Counted from the first letter of the stretch, positions 16,734 to 25,748 are shown. The stretch: DNA of 64,000 nucleotides from Sphingomonas sp. (GCA_025936675.1 JAICSX010000006.1:8308-72307); one strand, 5' to 3'. Notes: generated by a model not told the origin, from the sequence alone. A program made the numbers and translations.

Positions 16734-18123
16734 AGCCCGCGCGAAGCAGCCCGCGCCGAAGTGCCGGCACCCGGCGCATGTATCGCCAGACGAAGTCGCT
16801 TCGATAGTTCGCCGCCTGTAATAGGATCGGACCCTGGTCGATCCCGAGATAGTCCGTGTCGACCCAACCGCTCTTCGGGTCGACCGTGCCCGTATCGACC
16901 TTGACGTCGGTGTAGGTAAAGCTCGGGTTGAAGCTGTCGAGGAAGCCGTAGCGGTCGAACAGCCGCGGCTGCATCTTCAGCGCCTCGGCACAGGGGATCA
17001 CGATTTCCGGCGCGAAAGGCAGCGAACCTAGCGCGGCCGTCGGCGCGATCGTGCCGTCGTCCACACCGCCAGGCTCCCACTGAGGGCCGCGCGCGGCATA
17101 GCCGTAGAACTTGCGCTTCTTCCCCTCGTACGGCAGCTCGAAAGCGCCGGGCCCATCGCAAGCCGTTAAGCCCCACACATCCTTCGAGTAGCCACGCCAA
17201 CCCATCGGATTGGCAGCGCAATAAGCGCGGTTCGCATAGGTCTCGCGCCGGCTGTTCTCGAAATAGTCAAAGCCCGCATCCCGCATGACGGCATCCTGGA
17301 TGCCGCGGAAGTCGATGAAGATGTGACTGTACTGGTGCGTGAAGAGCGGACCGAATGCCAGGTGCCGCCCTGGCCCCTTCCCGCGCCAATATTCCGGATA
17401 GGTTGAGGTCCATTGCTGCCACAGGTCGCCAGGTCCCGGATGCGTCGGCGAGCCGAGGGCGAGGATATTGACGAACATGCCCTCGTTGTAGCCGACCCAG
17501 TTTGCGTCGATCAGGCCGTGTTCCGGATGCCAGCCCATCGACACGGCTCGGCGGGCATCGGTGCGGAAGAAGTTCCAGTCCGCGCGCTCGTAAATCGCCG
17601 TGGCAAGCCTGCGGATTTCTACCTCTGCGGCATCGCTGCCGTCATAATATTCGCCAGCGAACAGCACGCCCATCAACAGGATGGTCGTGTCGACGCTCGA
17701 CAGCTCGACGTCCCTGAAGCGCGTGCCCGTGTGCATGTCGAGAAAATGGTAGAAGAAACCTTGGTAACCCGTCCGCCCTCCCCTTTCCGGTCCCTGCGGG
17801 GCGTTCCAGAAGAAGCGCAAGGTTGTCAAAGTGAGGTCGCGCGCTTCGCTCCGTGAGCACCAGCCGCGATCCACCCCGACCGCATAAGCAGGAAGCGCAA
17901 AGCCGACCGAAGCTATGCTGCAAAAGCTCGGCGTCGGCCAACGGTCGGGAACCAGACCGTTCTTGCGGTTCGCCGTGTCCCAGAACCATTGGAACGTGCG
18001 CTGCTCGATCTCCTCATAGAAGGCGGGCAGCGAGGGAGCAGCCAAGGCGAAGGCGGGCAGCGCCGTCGATACGACCAGCAGCGAGGAGGCCTTGAGCAGC
18101 TCGCGCCGTCCGATTTCTATCAT
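16690..18123 (-). CDS. Glucoamylase-family protein (GH144-like), Tat-type signal
   Basis: 477 residues. The N-terminus GRRELLKASSLLV, with RR at residues 6-7, is a Tat-like signal, so export of a folded enzyme to the periplasm is likely. The rest matches the glucoamylase (PF10091) family: ERTFQWFWDTAN, IASVGFALPAYAVG, FYHFLDMHTG, SSVDTTILLMGVLFA, WVGYNEGM, GPLFTHQYSHIFIDFRG and WGLTACDGP. Characterised relatives in GH144 are endo-beta-1,2-glucanases or sophorose-releasing enzymes; that specificity is inference here. Its ATG overlaps the lacI stop (ATGA), so it is co-expressed with the regulator and under the same operator. Confidence 0.88.
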   Translation of the reverse strand: MIEIGRRELLKASSLLVVSTALPAFALAAPSLPAFYEEIEQRTFQWFWDTANRKNGLVPDRWPTPSFCSIASVGFALPAYAVGVDRGWCSRSEARDLTLTTLRFFWNAPQGPERGGRTGYQGFFYHFLDMHTGTRFRDVELSSVDTTILLMGVLFAGEYYDGSDAAEVEIRRLATAIYERADWNFFRTDARRAVSMGWHPEHGLIDANWVGYNEGMFVNILALGSPTHPGPGDLWQQWTSTYPEYWRGKGPGRHLAFGPLFTHQYSHIFIDFRGIQDAVMRDAGFDYFENSRRETYANRAYCAANPMGWRGYSKDVWGLTACDGPGAFELPYEGKKRKFYGYAARGPQWEPGGVDDGTIAPTAALGSLPFAPEIVIPCAEALKMQPRLFDRYGFLDSFNPSFTYTDVKVDTGTVDPKSGWVDTDYLGIDQGPILLQAANYRSDFVWRYMRRVPALRRGLLRAGFTGGWLAGGPAQRG

Positions 18124-19112
18124 CTGGTGGTCTCCAGTTGGCTCGTTGAACGGACGACGAGCACGGGCGCGTGAAGCTCGTCGCCGCCTGAATGGCCTTT
18201 CGCGAGCTCATCCAGCAGCCGGGTCAACGCACGCTCGCCGAGCTCGGCAATGCGCACGCGGACTGTCGTCACCCCCAGGTGCCTGGCTAGGGGGATATCG
18301 TCGAAACCGGCAACCGCGACATCCTCGGGAACACGGACACCGGCACGGCGGAGCGCCTCGAGAGCGCCAATCGCCATATTGTCATTCGCGGCGAAGATCG
18401 CGTCGAACCTGGTCCCGCTCTTGCGCAAGCTATCGACAGCGGCGGCTCCCGACTCTTCCTCGAAATCGCCCTCGATCTTGATGAGCTCGAGACCGTTTTT
18501 CGTGGCCGCCGCATTTGCCGCTGCGGCACGCTCCTGCGCATCGATGTTCCCCGCTGGGCCGGCGATGTGCACAATATTCTTTCGACCCAGTGCCGCGAAA
18601 TGGTCGATGACCGCCGTAGCACCCGCGGCATTGTCGAGATGGATTGCGGAATGACCGCCAGGCTGCGCCCGGGTGTTGATCAGCACGGCGGGCAAGCCCG
18701 GGGGAAGCGCCGAAGCAAGCTCGTCCTTGCCGAGATGCGGCGCCATCACCAGAAGCCCGTCGACGCGGCCGCGCATCGCCCTCAATGCCTTCGTCGCCTG
18801 CTCGGACTTGGCGTGGAAGTTCGACAGCAGAAGGAGATAGCCGCGGTGGCTCGCCTCGCGGTCCATGCCGCGCACGATTTCCGAGAAGAACTCGCCGTGG
18901 AGGTCAGGGAGGACAACCCCGATCGCGTTATTCCGCGCGAGGCTCAGGCTTCGCGCTCCGGCATGCGGGACGTAGCCGAGCTCGGTGACCGCGAGCGCGA
19001 TCTTTTCGCGTGCCGAATCGCTTACATTTTCAAAACCATTGAGTGCGCGCGACACAGTCGCGACGGACAATTGCGCGCGCTTGGCGACATCCCGGATGGT
19101 TGGTTCAGGCAC
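18120..19112 (-). CDS. LacI family transcriptional regulator
   Basis: About 330 residues. The N-terminal helix-turn-helix and hinge are clear (PTIRDVAKRAQLSVATVSRAL, RARSLSLAR-like GARSLSLARNNAIGVVLPD), followed by a periplasmic-binding-protein-like effector domain (HIAGPAGN, FAANDNMAIGALEAL, VAVAGFDDIPLARH). I prefer the GTG at 19112, with AAGG about 9 bases upstream, over the TTG at 19142. It is divergent from the GH3 gene, and a perfect palindrome (19187-19200) lies between; this is most likely its own binding site and the copy at 9881 a second. The ligand is presumably a sugar from the locus. Overlaps the GH144-like gene by 4 bases. Confidence 0.95.
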   Translation of the reverse strand: MPEPTIRDVAKRAQLSVATVSRALNGFENVSDSAREKIALAVTELGYVPHAGARSLSLARNNAIGVVLPDLHGEFFSEIVRGMDREASHRGYLLLLSNFHAKSEQATKALRAMRGRVDGLLVMAPHLGKDELASALPPGLPAVLINTRAQPGGHSAIHLDNAAGATAVIDHFAALGRKNIVHIAGPAGNIDAQERAAAANAAATKNGLELIKIEGDFEEESGAAAVDSLRKSGTRFDAIFAANDNMAIGALEALRRAGVRVPEDVAVAGFDDIPLARHLGVTTVRVRIAELGERALTRLLDELAKGHSGGDELHAPVLVVRSTSQLETTR

Positions 19113-19186
19113 TGGCGGCCTTATCGGCAGCAAATCGAGCAAAAGTCACGCGCGAGACGCATTGCAAAGCTCATTCGCCTCGGTCA

Positions 19187-19200
19187 TGTAACCGGTTACA
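19187..19200. promoter_or_regulatory. LacI-type operator TGTAACCGGTTACA (copy 2)
   Basis: Identical to the 9881-9894 palindrome and extended here to 16 bp (ATGTAACCGGTTACAT, 19186-19201). It is in the divergent region, 75 bases from the preferred lacI start and 82 bases from the GH3 start, so one site could control both transcripts, including lacI itself. Confidence 0.85.
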
Positions 19201-19281
19201 TTAAGCGTCAAGTGTAGAGCCAACGTCGCGACGCCGTTAGGGCTATTGCGCTCGGCCGCTGCACAGTGGAGGGCAAAATTC

Positions 19282-21570
19282 ATGCTGGACACGCGGATTT
19301 CGCGCCGGGCCGCATTGATGGGCGCAGGAGCAGTGGCGGCCTGGCTTGCAAGCCCGGCACGCGCGCTTTTGGCTGCGGCAGCCAAGGTCGAGACGCCGGC
19401 ATTCATCAACGATCTCATTCGGCGCATGACTCTCGAGGAGAAGGCCGGCCAGCTCCAGCTCATGGCTTCGGCCTGGGGCGGCGGCGCAGCTCTGAGCCTC
19501 AATCCACCGGGCAATGGGTCGGACTTCCAGCAGCAGGTCAAGGATTCGGCCGAGGGGCGGCTGACCGGCGTTTTCAACGGCAATGGCGCGCGCATGGCGC
19601 GCATCATGCAGAGCGAGGTGATGACCGGTTCGCGGATGAAGATCCCTTTGATCTTCGCCGCCGACATCATTCACGGGCACCGGACGATCTTCCCCGTCCC
19701 TCTCGCCGAAGTCGCAAGCTTCGAACCCGAGCTCGCGCGCCGCACCGCCGAGGCTGCCGCATTCGAAGCCTCGGGTGCGGGAATCGACTGGACCTTCTCG
19801 CCGATGGTAGACGTGGCCCGCGACCAGCGCTGGGGCCGCGGAGTCGAGGGCGGCGGCGAAGACCCGCTGCTCGGCAGCCTGTTCGCCGCGGCGCGCGTGC
19901 GGGGGTTCCAGGGCACGGACCTCAGGTCCAACGAGCATATGCTCGCCTGCATCAAGCATTTCGCCGCCTATGGCGCAGCCGAATCCGGGCTGGATTACAA
20001 CGCGGTCGACATGTCGATGCGGAGACTGCGCGAAGTCTATCTCCAGCCGTACAAGGCCGGGTTCGACGCGGGTGCGCTTTCGGCCATGGCCTCTTTCAAC
20101 GAGATCAACGGCGTCCCGTCGACAGGCAATCATTGGCTGATGACCGAGCTGCTGCGCGGGGAATGGGGTTTCCAGGGCTTCGTCGTCTCCGATTACACAG
20201 GCGACGAAGAGATGATCGCGGCCGGCTACGCGAAGGATGGGAGCGATGCGGCCCGGTTGGCCTTCCTCGCCGGTGTCGACATGAGCATGCAGAGCGGCCT
20301 CTATCGCGACCATCTGCCCGGCCTCGTCCGCAGCGGCGCGGTGCCGGAGGCGCAGCTCGAGCAATCCGTGCGGCGCGTCCTCGCTCTCAAGGCTATGCTC
20401 GGCCTCTTCGACGACCCGTTCCGCCGCATTGACGAGAAGCGCGAGCAAGCGCGGTCCATGCTTCCGGCTACCCGGGCATTGGCTCGGGAAGCCGCCCGCA
20501 AGTCGATCGTGCTACTGAAAAACGACGGCGACCTGTTGCCACTGCCTCGGTCCAAGAGGCGGATCGCGGTCATCGGCCCGTTCGCCGCCGGGACGGCTCG
20601 AAATATCGGACCGTGGGTGGTCTATGGCGACAACGGGAGGTCGGTCGACCTAGCGACCGGGATCCGCGCCGCCGTCGAGAACCCCGGATCCGTCACCGTC
20701 ACGGAAGGGTCCAACGTCGAAGATCCCGTGCCCGGCGGGATTGAGCAGGCCGTGGCGGCCGCCCGGCAAGCCGACATCGTAATTCTCGCCATCGGCGAGG
20801 ACGCGGGCATGTCGGGCGAAGCGCAGTCGCGTACCGAGATCGTCGTTCCCGAGCCGCAGCAGGCGCTGGCCGAGGCGGTCGCCGCGGTTGGGAAACCCAT
20901 GGTCGTCGTCCTCAGACACGGCCGCGCGCTTGCTCTCGAAGGCGCGGTTGCTGACGCGCCGGCGATTCTCGCCACGTGGTTCCTGGGCACCGAGACCGGT
21001 ACCGCGATTGCTGACATCCTGTTCGGCGCGTACGGCCCTTCAGGCCGCTTGCCAGCCAGCTTCCCGTGGAAGTCGGGGCAGGAGCCCTATTATTACGCGC
21101 ACAAGCCGACCGGACGGCCCAACCCGCCGGGCGAGCTGCAGTCCTACAAGACGCATTTCCACGGGATCCCGAACAGCGCGCGCTATCCGTTCGGGCACGG
21201 CCTAACCTATGGGAAGATCGAATATAGCGGGCTCGCGCTGAGCAGCCGGACGATGGCCGCGAACGGATCGATCCAGGTTTCCGCGACGATTACCAATCGC
21301 GGATCGCGAGCCGCCGAAGAAGTCGCGCAGCTCTACATCCACGATCGCGTTGCAAGCATCACTCGACCGGTCCGCGAGCTGAAAGCGTTCCGGAAGATCG
21401 CGCTCGCGCCGGGACAATCTCAAACCGTCAGCTTCACGCTGACGCCAGCAGACCTCGCGTTCTATGGGCTGCAGGACCGTCCGACCGTTGAGCCGGGCAC
21501 GTTTGACGTGTGGATCGCTCCGTCAGCGGAGAGCGACGGCGTCCGCGGGAGCTTTGACCTCGTCGCCTGA
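19282..21570 (+). CDS. Beta-glucosidase, glycoside hydrolase family 3 (BglX-like)
   Basis: 762 residues, full length for a three-domain GH3. A Tat-like signal (RISRRAALMGAGAVAAW) leads it. The TIM barrel shows MTLEEKAGQLQL, DIIHGHRTIFPVPL and the catalytic nucleophile D304 in GFVVSDYTGDEEM; the alpha/beta domain carries the likely acid/base E513 in GMSGEAQSR; a fibronectin-like C-terminal domain follows (ITNRGSRAAEEVAQLY). It removes terminal beta-glucose from oligosaccharides in the periplasm. The ATG at 19282 follows GGAGGG; an upstream TTG at 19246 is less likely. Under the 19187 operator. Convergent with the MFS gene, overlapping by 48 bases. Confidence 0.94.
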   Translation: MLDTRISRRAALMGAGAVAAWLASPARALLAAAAKVETPAFINDLIRRMTLEEKAGQLQLMASAWGGGAALSLNPPGNGSDFQQQVKDSAEGRLTGVFNGNGARMARIMQSEVMTGSRMKIPLIFAADIIHGHRTIFPVPLAEVASFEPELARRTAEAAAFEASGAGIDWTFSPMVDVARDQRWGRGVEGGGEDPLLGSLFAAARVRGFQGTDLRSNEHMLACIKHFAAYGAAESGLDYNAVDMSMRRLREVYLQPYKAGFDAGALSAMASFNEINGVPSTGNHWLMTELLRGEWGFQGFVVSDYTGDEEMIAAGYAKDGSDAARLAFLAGVDMSMQSGLYRDHLPGLVRSGAVPEAQLEQSVRRVLALKAMLGLFDDPFRRIDEKREQARSMLPATRALAREAARKSIVLLKNDGDLLPLPRSKRRIAVIGPFAAGTARNIGPWVVYGDNGRSVDLATGIRAAVENPGSVTVTEGSNVEDPVPGGIEQAVAAARQADIVILAIGEDAGMSGEAQSRTEIVVPEPQQALAEAVAAVGKPMVVVLRHGRALALEGAVADAPAILATWFLGTETGTAIADILFGAYGPSGRLPASFPWKSGQEPYYYAHKPTGRPNPPGELQSYKTHFHGIPNSARYPFGHGLTYGKIEYSGLALSSRTMAANGSIQVSATITNRGSRAAEEVAQLYIHDRVASITRPVRELKAFRKIALAPGQSQTVSFTLTPADLAFYGLQDRPTVEPGTFDVWIAPSAESDGVRGSFDLVA

Positions 21571-22869
21571 CCGGCGGCGCTCGCGTCCAAGCGGGTTGAG
21601 CGCCATCGCCGCCCAGGAGAGGACAAGGAAGAGCAACGGCACCAGCGCTATCGTCTCGCGCATGCGCTCGAGCGTTTCGGGCCCCTGCTTCACATTGGCG
21701 ACGTAACCGGCCGACTCGAAGCCCCAGCCGAGGATTGCCGTCGCTATGCCGATGGCAATGCGTTGCACCAGCGCTGCGACTCCAAACACCGCGCCTTCGA
21801 CATGGAAACCTGTCGTCTGCTCGCCATATTCGATCGTGTTCGGAAGCATCGCCCAAAAGACGAAATAAATGCCGACGGCGATGATCTGCATGCCGACGAG
21901 GAAGACCTGCATCGGCCGGATGCCGTCCATCGGCACGGCGGCGAAAAACAGGAGCCCGGCAACCCCCGCCCCCACCGCGATCAGCCAAAGAGCGCGCAAG
22001 CCGACGAAACGGCCGAGCAGCATCCATAAGGGAATCACGATGCCGCCAACCAGCCCCATCCAGGCAAGGGCAAGCTCGCCGGCGTGCGGCACGTCGAGCA
22101 TGTACTTGAAATAATAGAGCACTGATTTGCTCAGCACCGTCATGGCGACGATCACCGCCATCATCGCCGCGTTGAGCGCGACGAAGGCGCGGTTGCGGGC
22201 GAGGCTGGCAAGCGCCGCCCCAATGCTGGTCGGGATCGGCCGCTGCGGCTGCGCACCCTCGCGATACGTCGAGCCCACGATCAGCAATATCGCTGCGCCG
22301 GTGACAGCAAACACCAATGCCGCGCCGAAATAGGCCTTGGCCGCGCTCGAGCCGGTCAGCGCGTGGCCGATCGGCACCGTGCCGAGGGCAACCACGACTG
22401 CCGCTGCGGTGCCGAACAGCATCCGCGTGCCGGAGACGAAGGCTCGGTCGCCGGGATCAGCGCTAATCCGCGCCGTCATCGCCAGATAGGGTACGTTCAC
22501 CGCGGCATAGAAGGTCCGGAATAGCAGGTGGGCGATGAAGATGATCGCGATCGCCCATGCTCCCGAGAGCGGCGGCGGGAAATAGGTCAGGACGAAGCTC
22601 AGTCCCAACGGGACCGCACCTGCGGCGAGCAACGGACCATAGCGGAAACGCCCTTGCTCCCGGTCGATCAGCAATCCAGCGACGAAGTTGGCGATCCCGT
22701 CCCACACGGACGCCACCATGTACGTCGTCGCGGCCACGCCGATCGGAAGGCTGAGCGCATCGGAATAATAGAACAACAAGAAGAGCATGATGCTCTGCCA
22801 GTAGAGATTGAAGGCAAAGTCCCCGAAAGCGAACAGCAGCAGCCGAGGCTTCGACGGGAGAGCAAGCAT
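21523..22869 (-). CDS. GPH-type MFS sugar:cation symporter
   Basis: 448 residues, about 12 hydrophobic segments, with features of the glycoside-pentoside-hexuronide symporter branch: FAFGDFAFNLYWQSIMLFLLF at the N-terminus, SVWDGIANFVAGLLIDRE between TM2 and TM3, RTFYAAVNVPYLAMTARIS, and FWAMLPNTIEYGEQ with a late acidic residue. It likely imports mono- or disaccharides released by the GH3 and GH144-like enzymes across the inner membrane with H+ or Na+. Single gene facing the GH3; its upstream region may include the 23003 inverted repeat. Confidence 0.9.
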   Translation of the reverse strand: MLALPSKPRLLLFAFGDFAFNLYWQSIMLFLLFYYSDALSLPIGVAATTYMVASVWDGIANFVAGLLIDREQGRFRYGPLLAAGAVPLGLSFVLTYFPPPLSGAWAIAIIFIAHLLFRTFYAAVNVPYLAMTARISADPGDRAFVSGTRMLFGTAAAVVVALGTVPIGHALTGSSAAKAYFGAALVFAVTGAAILLIVGSTYREGAQPQRPIPTSIGAALASLARNRAFVALNAAMMAVIVAMTVLSKSVLYYFKYMLDVPHAGELALAWMGLVGGIVIPLWMLLGRFVGLRALWLIAVGAGVAGLLFFAAVPMDGIRPMQVFLVGMQIIAVGIYFVFWAMLPNTIEYGEQTTGFHVEGAVFGVAALVQRIAIGIATAILGWGFESAGYVANVKQGPETLERMRETIALVPLLFLVLSWAAMALNPLGRERRRSGDEVKAPADAVALR

Positions 22870-23002
22870 GGCGCCACTCTAATGGCGTGCGGGTTGTCCG
22901 CAATGAAAGCGTGACGAGAATGCCACATCTGGCGGATTTACGCGGGCTGAAAGCCCGACGCGCTCCGACCGCCGTGAACTCTCCTTCTTTTACCGCGACT
23001 TA

Positions 23003-23021
23003 AATGTTATCGTTTAACATT
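23003..23021. promoter_or_regulatory. Inverted repeat AATGTTA-N5-TAACATT, operator candidate
   Basis: Two exact 7-base arms around TCGTT. It lies 40 bases before the start of the small 49-residue gene and 133 bases before the divergent MFS gene. The AT-rich arms with a central CG resemble LacI-family sites but the spacing is odd (17-19 bp), so the binding protein is unknown. It differs from the TGTAACC operators. Confidence 0.55.
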
Positions 23022-23061
23022 CTCGGCGGGCACATTTTCCGTCGACGAAAGGGGTAACGCC

Positions 23062-23211
23062 ATGCGTATGAAGGCGATAGCGTTCGCTCTCATCATCGGC
23101 ATCGCCGTCGCTCTTGCGGTCGGTATGAGATCCGCCAATCGCGCCGATGCGGCGAACGGCAACTGCTATTCGGACCAGAAGGGCCCGGCTACCCCGACAA
23201 TCTGCAGCTAG
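23062..23211 (+). CDS. 49-residue membrane-anchored or secreted peptide
   Basis: A short open frame with a strong ribosome site (AAAGGGG, about 8 bases before ATG). The product starts MRMKAIAFALIIGIAV, one hydrophobic helix to about residue 22, then a polar tail with two cysteines (NGNCYSDQKG and PTICS at the very end). It could be cleaved after the hydrophobic segment or stay anchored with the tail in the periplasm. It ends 8 bases before the convergent TonB receptor stop. Too small for usual cut-offs; function unknown. Reading frame, ribosome site and hydrophobic design argue it is real. Confidence 0.65.
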   Translation: MRMKAIAFALIIGIAVALAVGMRSANRADAANGNCYSDQKGPATPTICS

Positions 23212-23218
23212 GCGGTTC

Positions 23219-25363
23219 TCAAAAGCCGGCTGCGATCCCCGCGTAGATCTTGCGCCGGGCGCCCGGCTCGATGCCGTTCTGGAACACCCGGTTATAATAT
23301 TTCTTGTTGGTGAGGTTCGAGACGCCGCCGAGCAAACGGATGTTACGGGTCAGCTGCCAATCGGCTGCGAGGTCAAACAAGGTATAAGCCGGAACCTTCG
23401 CAGGAATGTAATTCGCGCTTGTCGGCGTTCCGACGGGCAAGTCTGAATCCTGGAAATATTGGCTGCTGACGCTCTGCCCTGTGAGGCTGACGTCGAAGCG
23501 TTTATCGCCGCGGAAGGCGATCCCGTATTTCGCCGTGACCGCCGGCGCGAAGGCCGGCTTGTTGCCGACGCGGTTGGCGAGATTGCTCTTGGTGAACTTC
23601 GCGTCGAGCACGCTGACGTTGCCGAAGGCGGTGAGGTGGAGACCGCCGTGCCGCGCGGCGAGGAAATCGTATGAAATTTCGCCCTCGAAGCCGCGATGCC
23701 TGGTGTCGCCGCTGTTCTGGTACACGGACTCGACCGGCGAGATGACGATCGTTTCAATACGATTCTTGAAGTCGATCCAGAACAGGCTCGCATCGTAAAA
23801 CAGGCCAGTGACGGGCGTTCCGTGGACGCCAGCCTCCCACGACAGCGACTTGGATGCCGCCGGAACGCCGCCCGGATTGATGTTGGAGAATGGCGACGCG
23901 ACATCGAAGAAGCGAACCGGGCGATAGCCCTGGCTGACGCTGAAATAGGTCTCGTTCTGATTGCCGAAATCGAAACCGGTGCCGAGCCCGAACATCGGGA
24001 CGGTCCGGCTTGCCGTCTGGTGGATGAGCGGGCGGACAAGATTGGGCGGTCGGACGCTTTCGTCGATCCGGATCTTCTCATGTTCGAGGCGGACCGATGG
24101 GACGAGATGCCACCGGCCGGGCAGCCGAAAGACGTTCTCGGCGAAGACGGCGCCGTACCAGGCGTCGCGTGCCTGATTGAGCCGCAAGGCGCCGCTCTTC
24201 GTGCCGAAATCGGCCATGATGTCGCTGCTCGTCCACTGACGGAACGGCGCATCGTCGTGATAGAGGACTGTGCCGAACGTCAGCGCGTTGCCCTTGCCCC
24301 AGCGCTTGCGGAAGCGGACGTCGGCGCCCTGGCTGTGGAATTGCTCGTCGACCAAGGTTGTCGTCGCCGGGTGGGCGCCAGCCGCCGCAGAGCGCTGGTA
24401 AAGCTCCTGCCACGCGGCCCAGAGCTTGGCTTCCACGCGCCAGCCGCGGCCGAGTTCGCTCTCATTGCCAACGACGATCGACGTGCGATCGACCCAGTCA
24501 TGGTTGAAGGGCGTCGGCGATTGGTTCGCATCGGCGAGATACTGGGGGTAGCTGAGCTTTCCCGGATCGCCCGAGCTCGAGGAATGGGCATGGAAATCGG
24601 CGAACCACAGCACGTCCTTTGCCGGACGATAAGCGAGATAGACGTCGCCTTGGCGGATCCGTGAAGCGCCATTGTCGCGCTGCCCACTGCTTCGAACGAA
24701 GCCGAGATTGGCTCGAGCGGAGAGCGGCCCGGCAGAAGCTTCGATCGCGTTGTAGCTGGAGAACAGGCCGTCGCTGCCGAGCACATTCTTGCTATAGCCG
24801 CTGAGCGGCGCATTGGCCGCGGGCCGCTTCGAGACGAGGTTCACGACGGGCGCCGGATTGGGACCATAGATCAGGCTATTGCCGCCACGGATCAGCTGCA
24901 CCTCTGCGAGCGACTGGGGCAGCGGCATGTAATAGAGCGTCGGAAAGCCGATCCAGTCTGTCGAGATCGGGATCCCGTCCTGAAGCACGAGGACATATTC
25001 GGCTTCCTGCGGATTGCCGAGGCCGCGATAGCTCATGTTGAACTGGGTCGCCGTCTGCTGCTCGGATACGAACAGGCCGGGCGTCCTCGAGAATAGCTCG
25101 CGCTGATTGTTCTCGACGATGGTGGGGACCTGGTCGAGCTTGATGACGCTGGTCTTTTTGGTCACCGTAATCTTGGTCCCGTCGACCTCCGGCATGATGT
25201 GATTGAGCTTTTCCGGTGTATTTTCCTGCTGCTCGCCGATGACGATGATCGGCGTGCGGTCCTTCGCCGGAGGCAGCGGCTGTTGCGCTTCGGCGGCAGA
25301 TGCCACTGTCACGTAAAATATCGTCGATGCCGCAGCGAGCAGCTGCGCCTTGCTCGTCACCAA
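23219..25363 (-). CDS. TonB-dependent receptor (FecA/siderophore-like)
   Basis: 714 residues. Signal peptide to about residue 26 (ASAAEAQ), a plug domain with VPTIVENNQRELFSRTPGLFVSEQQ, ISYRGLG-like MSYRGLGNPQEAEYVLVLQDGIP and IRGGNSLIYGPNPAPVVNLV, then a 22-strand-type barrel with the C-terminal region GGVSNLTNKKYYNRVF and terminal Phe. The plug pattern resembles FecA-type receptors for ferric chelates, but its position at the end of a glycan locus also allows a sugar ligand. TTG start at 25363 (GTG 25360 alternative). No operator like 9881 is seen upstream. Confidence 0.92.
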   Translation of the reverse strand: MVTSKAQLLAAASTIFYVTVASAAEAQQPLPPAKDRTPIIVIGEQQENTPEKLNHIMPEVDGTKITVTKKTSVIKLDQVPTIVENNQRELFSRTPGLFVSEQQTATQFNMSYRGLGNPQEAEYVLVLQDGIPISTDWIGFPTLYYMPLPQSLAEVQLIRGGNSLIYGPNPAPVVNLVSKRPAANAPLSGYSKNVLGSDGLFSSYNAIEASAGPLSARANLGFVRSSGQRDNGASRIRQGDVYLAYRPAKDVLWFADFHAHSSSSGDPGKLSYPQYLADANQSPTPFNHDWVDRTSIVVGNESELGRGWRVEAKLWAAWQELYQRSAAAGAHPATTTLVDEQFHSQGADVRFRKRWGKGNALTFGTVLYHDDAPFRQWTSSDIMADFGTKSGALRLNQARDAWYGAVFAENVFRLPGRWHLVPSVRLEHEKIRIDESVRPPNLVRPLIHQTASRTVPMFGLGTGFDFGNQNETYFSVSQGYRPVRFFDVASPFSNINPGGVPAASKSLSWEAGVHGTPVTGLFYDASLFWIDFKNRIETIVISPVESVYQNSGDTRHRGFEGEISYDFLAARHGGLHLTAFGNVSVLDAKFTKSNLANRVGNKPAFAPAVTAKYGIAFRGDKRFDVSLTGQSVSSQYFQDSDLPVGTPTSANYIPAKVPAYTLFDLAADWQLTRNIRLLGGVSNLTNKKYYNRVFQNGIEPGARRKIYAGIAAGF

Positions 25364-25486
25364 TGTCGTTCCCCGCGCTCGTTCCCTTATGTCGCCTAAG
25401 CAGCACTTCGCCGCCGCAACTAGAAGATTGCGCCTTGCCGACGTGATTTTTCTACGGGCGGTGCACTTCTGCTATGCAGCCGCGGC

Positions 25487-25714
25487 ATGCTTGGAACCTC
25501 GTCTTCACCGCGCAAGCTGGTCGGAATCGCGCTCATCCTGCTTCTGATCGTCATATGGGCGACGTTCGTCGCAAGCCTGGCGCACATTGTCGGCCAATGG
25601 CCTATTTTGCTTCAAGCCCCTTACTATCTTGTGATGGGGCTGGCGTGGATATTCCCTCTGAAACCGCTGATTAGATGGATTCAGACAGGTTCCTTCCGCG
25701 CGAGTTCGAATTGA
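25487..25714 (+). CDS. DUF2842 family small membrane protein
   Basis: 75 residues with two hydrophobic helices (GIALILLLIVIWATFVASLAH and YYLVMGLAWIFPLKPLI) and the family-typical WPILLQAPYY/AWIFPLKPL ending. DUF2842 is a small inner-membrane family largely restricted to alphaproteobacteria; no biochemical role is known. It stands alone between the TonB receptor (divergent) and the cell wall hydrolase. Confidence 0.85.
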   Translation: MLGTSSSPRKLVGIALILLLIVIWATFVASLAHIVGQWPILLQAPYYLVMGLAWIFPLKPLIRWIQTGSFRASSN

Positions 25715-25748
25715 AATTAGTGTATTAGCTGGCTATATCACCGATCGA

